Source: Paragordius varius (taxonomy: Eukaryota; Nematomorpha). Taken from it: 64,000 bases of DNA. Both the position numbers and the translations under genes were made by a program. Below are positions 59,831-64,000 of this stretch, piece by piece (the first letter of the stretch is position 1; each line of letters opens with the position of its first letter). Below the pieces are notes generated by a model that worked only from the letters and a program-made list of their open reading frames with translations, made no database searches and had not been told where the DNA came from. The DNA is taken from NCBI GenBank assembly GCA_964247055.1, contig OZ176050.1, positions 12,090,001 through 12,154,000 of the forward strand, read 5' to 3'.

Positions 59831-62800
59831 CTATTTTACTTCATTTTGCTAATTATTATTCTTTAAACAATTTAATTTTCTAAACTTGTTATTATAAAGT
59901 GAGCACATCACAGATATTATTCCATTAATGTCCGCAGACCCACGATATCCATATTTATTATAAACGCTTTATTCTTTGAGGCACTAATTAAACCACATAA
60001 ATAATTAATAATGATTCTATTAATTTTATTCATTTTAATGAGCATTTAATGCTTTTTTGTTTTCATTATTCATTTCTAAATCTTCAATCATTGATAATAA
60101 ATTAAATTTTATGATGTGACTTTAACTTTTTTTTACTATTTTTATTTGATTTTTTTTGCTAGATTGGGTCGCAAAGAACGTGAATGCCGCGAAGCTGAAA
60201 AAACTATTGCCAACATTGAGGAAGAGTTGAATGATTTAACGGGAAAATTCAATTCCGCTTGCAATGATAAAAAACGGCTTGAAGATGATAATAAGGTTTT
60301 TTTCTTTTTATCCATTCATTCCACAAATATATAATTTTATCGATAATTTTTAAATGGATTTTTGAGTTTTGATTAAATCTTACTATAGTTAAATTTTTAT
60401 TTTTACCCTTATCGGAAGTTTGTCTTTTAGTTAACAATTCATAAGTAAAAAACGTTTATGCTTCATTGTTTTATATCATTATTTATATGAATATTCTTCA
60501 TATGTTACATCAAAAAATTATATTGTACACATTAGAAGACTTTTACGAAACATTAATGAAAAAATAAATTAACATGAATCAAAAAATCTAGCTACTAAAT
60601 TTATTTTAATAATTTACCAAATTTTTCATACTATAAATATCCATTTAGCAATACCGGTTAGATAATATGAATTTGGAAAAGCAGTTGGCTATGACGAAAA
60701 AGCAATTGGAGGAAGAAATGTTAATGCGCGTCGATCTCGAGAACCGCGTTCAAAGTCTCAAAGAGGATCTCGAATTTAAAAAGAATGTACATGAAAAGGT
60801 TTGTTATTAGTTTTTGCTCCGTTTATTAAATTATTTTTAAATATAAACCATTAAAGATTGAACATAAAGGTAAGGCTAATATTATTAATTGTTTTAAAGA
60901 ATATTTCATATATTAATCCTTGATTTTAGCAATAATAAACCTATATGATTAAGTGAAATATTAAATTGAGCCGGTTACCAGTTTATATCTCTGTTTATTA
61001 TTTTGCAACCCAAACAATAGTTTTTATATTTAATATTAAGGTTTTTTGAAAAAAACTATCTTTTACCTTTTTTAAAATGAATAAAATATTTAATTTCAAA
61101 AAAATATTATAGGAGATTTCAGAGATTAGGACTCGCCGTGAATTAGCTATCCGTGAAATCGATGATAAATTGCATCAAGAATATGAACATAAGCTTGAAG
61201 ATGCGTTGAAAGATATGCGTTTCCATCACGATAAACAGATTCAATTGGCACGCGACGAAATTGAGGACATGTTTCAACATAAGGTATAAAATTATTTTCT
61301 CAATTAGCGGTTTTCATTTTCCTATTTGCTTAAATTTTATTAGTTTAAATTAAAAAATTTGCACATTAAAGTGCAATAAGGCTTTTTTGCTATTTTGTTA
61401 AATGGTAGTATTGATTTATATGGATTCACGTATAATAAATTAAAGAGTTTTTAACATTAGGTAAAAAATAGACTTTTATATATTTTGTGGAACATCTTTT
61501 TAAGTTGTTCGAGTTTTACTAGGTAAAGTTAAAATATTTTAACATAAAGTGCAATATAGACTTTTTTTGGTTCTCTAGAGTGGTTTGGTTAAGGGATTTA
61601 AATATTAGTTTAAATACAGGTGCAAGAAGGTTTTTCTCGTTATTTAGCGTATGTTTTTATTAAGTTGTTTATTAGATTTTTAATTTTAAGGTGCAAAATA
61701 GACTTTTTTCTGCTATTTTGAGCGATATAATTAGAGTATTATGTTATAACATTATTTTATTACAATTTTTAGAATAATTTAAAAATATTAATATTTATAT
61801 ACAGAGAACTATCGTAAAATAAATTATTACGGTATAACATTACATTTTTTAGGAAATTTGTTTATAGTAAATATGAAATTGCAAATATTTTAATAAAAAT
61901 ATGGTTTTAATTATTTTTTTATTTTTGCCTATTATATCCATTATGTTAATGATTAATGCAATGTATTGAGTGAAGAGATACATAATTTTTTTATGGTTTT
62001 GTGAAGATATTTTGTTTGTTGTGCAATTTATCCAAGAACCCAATTCAAAATTGATCTGATTAAATTTTAGTGATTATTTAGGGCTGTTTTGAAATTTTAT
62101 TGTTTTTACCAATAAACTAATATTTTATTTTATTTCTAGTATTAATGAATAGCATTGGACTGACCGCTTTTAACACAATAACCAATCAAATTTAACATTT
62201 AATCACGAAATATAGATAAAAATTAATCGCATAATATTAAATTGAAAGTTGTGAAATTTCAATAATTTTTTCTTGTTTAATAAAAAAACACTAAATAATA
62301 ATTTTGTATTTCGTTTTTTATATATAGCATTTTTGTTATAATTAATTAGTTATGACCGTTAAGAGCATATGCACGATTAGACCATAAATTAGAACTGCCA
62401 AAATCTATTTGCAAAATATATTTTTGCTTTTTACGCACAAACACACCATAAAACGCACAAGGAAAGAGAAAAAAATTATAAGCAAATACAATAAAATACG
62501 GCAAAGTTATAGGGAAAATCATCTTTTAGTATACAAGTTTTATTTTATAATAAATTATATACAGTTGGCTGATCTCCAAAGCAATTCACAACGCGAATCC
62601 GATATAGCATCAACGCTGAGGGAAGAATTGTATACCCTGAGATCCCAAGAGGAGGAAGTAAAGAGTCGTTTGAGGGGTGTTGAATCAGCCTTGAATGCCG
62701 CAGAGGCTAGAATCAAAGACTTGGAAAATAATCTTGAAAGGTTGTTTGTCTTCAAATCTTTAAAATGTTTTGTTTTGTGATAAAGCATATAGACAGAAAA

Positions 62801-63856
62801 ACAATTATGAGAAACGTTGCTTTTGGAACAATCTCTTCAAGAAATGTGATTTTGGGAGAGTCTATTACATAGATAGCTGACCGATTTTTATCAATTTTCG
62901 TAAAATTAACTTTTGCTCCTCTTTTGTGCAATACTATTTATGCAAATATATGGGCCTAAAACTGATTTCCAATTTTTCTGTAAAAGTTTAAGGGACATGA
63001 AAGTTTTTTAGTGTTAAGCTATTTTTTATATATTCCAATTAATTATAGTTGATGTTAATAATTTGTTAATATAGGAGTATCACTTTAAAATATTTTTTTA
63101 CATAATTTTTTCAGTATTATTATTATTAATCTTTTCATCTTATATATTTTGTGTAGAGAAAAACTTGACAAAGAACGTAGTATACGGGCACGAGATGAGG
63201 AAATTAAACGATTGCGTGAAACAATGTCAGATTATTTGCATGAATACCAAGAATTGATGGATATCAAATTAGCTTTGGATATGGAGTTGGTTGCATATCG
63301 TAAAATGTTGGAGGGTGAGGAAGCTAGGTAATTTTACCGAAAAAATTTAAGGAAATAAATTTATAATTTTCAAGCAAAAATTGTTTTTTTATCGTTAGAT
63401 GAACTTCATCAGGAGGAATATTTTTTAGCATATTTTGATGTGAGATAATCGGTTTTGTTTTTTTATTAGAACTGGCTTAATTATTTATATACAAAATAAA
63501 TGATCAAACACCTGAATTTTTTGTCTTACTTTCATATAAGATATTGAAATTTAATATACAGAAACATATTGAAAAAATAAAAAACATATTTAACTGTTTC
63601 TTTTGTTAGCGGTATTAAAAACTAATTAATTGTTTTGGTTTTTCATTTTTTCAGTTTGTTTTGTCTGAATTCTCTTTATATGTTTTTTTAATTAGATTAA
63701 ACCTGACACCTTCAAGCAAGCAATCTAGCGTTGCACGAACTTCTGTTGAACGATCTCAATCAGCATCTCAAAACACTTCTAATCGAACCGCAGGTGGTGC
63801 CTATAAGGAAACTCCGAAAGCTACTCCTATGCCATATCTGGAAAAACATCACCAAG
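57278..63856 (+). CDS. Nuclear lamin (intermediate filament), 3' end beyond window
   Basis: Structural protein of the nuclear lamina. Exons: 57278-57663, 60163-60295, 60649-60798, 61113-61283, 62565-62740, 63157-63327, 63696-63856; all phases agree and 449 residues are visible. The head carries the mitotic CDK1 site SPARISRLQ just before coil 1A ([20 protein letters not shown]). The rod ends in the filament termination motif [20 protein letters not shown] followed by MLEGEEAR. The rod of about 356 residues is the lamin length, 42 longer than vertebrate cytoplasmic filaments. The tail begins LNLTPSSKQ, again with a TP phosphosite. The nuclear localisation signal, Ig-like tail domain and CaaX box must lie to the right. 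Intron 1 is 2.5 kb. The last exon ends at a GT donor. Confidence 0.93.
59215..59680. mobile_element. Interspersed repeat family F, copy 2
   Basis: Aligned by eye with 45165-45600. It lies in the first intron of the lamin gene and contains GGCGGCAATAAAGTTTGAG and GCGCCCAAAAGGCTAAAG. Confidence 0.75.
59779..59826. repeat. (AT)n microsatellite
   Basis: About 24 AT units in the first intron of the lamin gene. Confidence 0.95.
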
Positions 63857-64000
63857 GTAATTTGTTATAGATGTGATAAATAGTATTTGTAATGCACCCG
63901 CTTCCTCATATCCCGATTATGGGAAAGATGGCTCATTTTTTTATTATAACCTCTGAAAATACAATTAATATATATTTGATTGATTGCTTTCCTATTGTCT

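Noticed and set aside
62555-62788. Minus-strand open frame of 77 codons
   Set aside because: Shadow of the lamin rod exon 62565-62740.

Overview
The window is a strongly AT-rich stretch of animal nuclear DNA. It has spliced genes with GT-AG introns, a nuclear lamin, a Wnt-type LRP receptor, an NDR kinase and a rhodopsin-like GPCR, all read with the standard genetic code. Two genes carry introns of only 24-29 nt close to their 5' ends, while later introns reach hundreds of bases to several kilobases. Very small 5' introns are a reported feature of schistosome genes, so a flatworm is my best guess. The taxon is inferred, not shown.

Layout, left to right. An LRP5/6-like receptor on the minus strand fills 28-12913: signal-type N-terminus, three YWTD beta-propellers and two EGF modules, with the 3' part beyond the left edge. 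A mariner transposase fossil lies at 14.6-15.3 kb. An intronless leucine-rich-repeat membrane protein (+) lies at 16752-18200 and a ribokinase (+) at 22020-25649. A CSPG4/NG2-like transmembrane protein (-) lies at 26534-32138. An NDR/STK38 kinase with a very long C-terminal tail (-) lies at 37206-43964. An intronless orphan GPCR (+) lies at 47652-49199 and converges on an epsinR/CLINT1-type ENTH protein (-) at 49499-54215. A lamin (+) runs from 57278 off the right edge. No operon-like arrangement is visible. The genes belong to unrelated cell functions: Wnt reception, adhesion, Hippo/NDR signalling, vesicle coats, nuclear architecture and ribose phosphorylation.

Intergenic and intronic DNA is filled with short non-autonomous DNA transposons. 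I could define at least four families by their inverted ends and shared interiors. Family A starts ATATACCATTTACAG and has eight copies. Family B is TTAA-flanked and piggyBac-like, with five copies, one nested inside a family A copy. Family D has TACAGT ends. Families F and G are longer. There are also single hairpin elements, a hAT-type MITE, two tandem-repeat patches and several (AT)n tracts.

The observations most worth pursuing are the 24-29 nt introns, the ribokinase interruption with no AG acceptor, the insertion-bearing ENTH domain, the unusually long tails of the NDR kinase and CSPG4-like proteins, and the near-perfect 90-bp-arm hairpin inside the LRP gene. Exon borders were set by reading the sequence against remembered family alignments and by matching splice phases. 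No database search was possible.
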